Positions 5,663 to 5,677 of a DNA stretch of 5,677 nt are shown in pieces. The position numbers were made by a program, and so were the translations under genes. This DNA is from Acetobacteraceae bacterium (GTDB lineage Bacteria > Pseudomonadota > Alphaproteobacteria > Acetobacterales > Acetobacteraceae): the NCBI GenBank assembly GCA_019689515.1, contig JADGHI010000276.1, positions 1 to 5,677 on the forward strand, in the 5' to 3' direction. The notes beneath the pieces were generated by a model that saw only the letters and a list, made by a program, of their open reading frames with translations, was not told the origin of the DNA and ran no database searches. Each line of letters starts with the position of its first letter. Position 1 is the stretch's first letter.

Positions 5663-5677
5663 GTCCGGGGCCCCCAG

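Overview
This is a very GC-rich window from a Gram-negative bacterium, most likely an alphaproteobacterium and plausibly of the Acetobacteraceae (Roseomonas-like). Three things suggest this: strongly GC-biased third codon positions in every real gene, the type of DnaX, NudC and PheA proteins seen, and a gene order (kdsB-pheA next to nudC, and ffs immediately ahead of dnaX) that is common in that class. The taxonomic placement is inference from sequence style; no 16S or other marker is present.

Layout from left to right. (1) Positions 1-1982, minus strand: dnaX, the clamp-loader tau subunit of DNA polymerase III. Its 3' end runs off the left edge, close to the expected C-terminus. (2) Positions 2041-2136, minus strand: ffs, the small bacterial SRP 4.5S RNA, directly upstream of dnaX and probably sharing its transcript, with a plausible promoter just upstream. 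(3) Positions 2173-2687: about 515 bases with no gene I can support. (4) Positions 2688-3952, plus strand: nudC, a zinc-ribbon NADH pyrophosphatase/NAD-cap hydrolase, followed through an ATGA overlap by a small probable lipoprotein of unknown function. (5) Positions 3953-3989: a short convergent junction with a GC hairpin. (6) Positions 3990-5605, minus strand: kdsB (CMP-Kdo synthetase, GTG start) and pheA (monofunctional prephenate dehydratase with ACT domain), also joined by an ATGA overlap. (7) Positions 5606-5677: a short region with the window's one conspicuous AT-rich patch, carrying promoter-like elements on both strands. This suggests a divergently transcribed gene beyond the right edge.

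The genes are housekeeping functions (replication, protein targeting, NAD(P)/NAD-RNA metabolism, phenylalanine synthesis, LPS core synthesis) and do not form one pathway. I see no mobile element, CRISPR array, defence system or biosynthetic cluster. The best second looks are the duplicated 3' arm of the SRP RNA terminal helix, which gives the precursor a competing longer fold; the low-complexity N-terminus and Gly/Ala linker of DnaX; and the uncharacterised lipoprotein translationally coupled to nudC.
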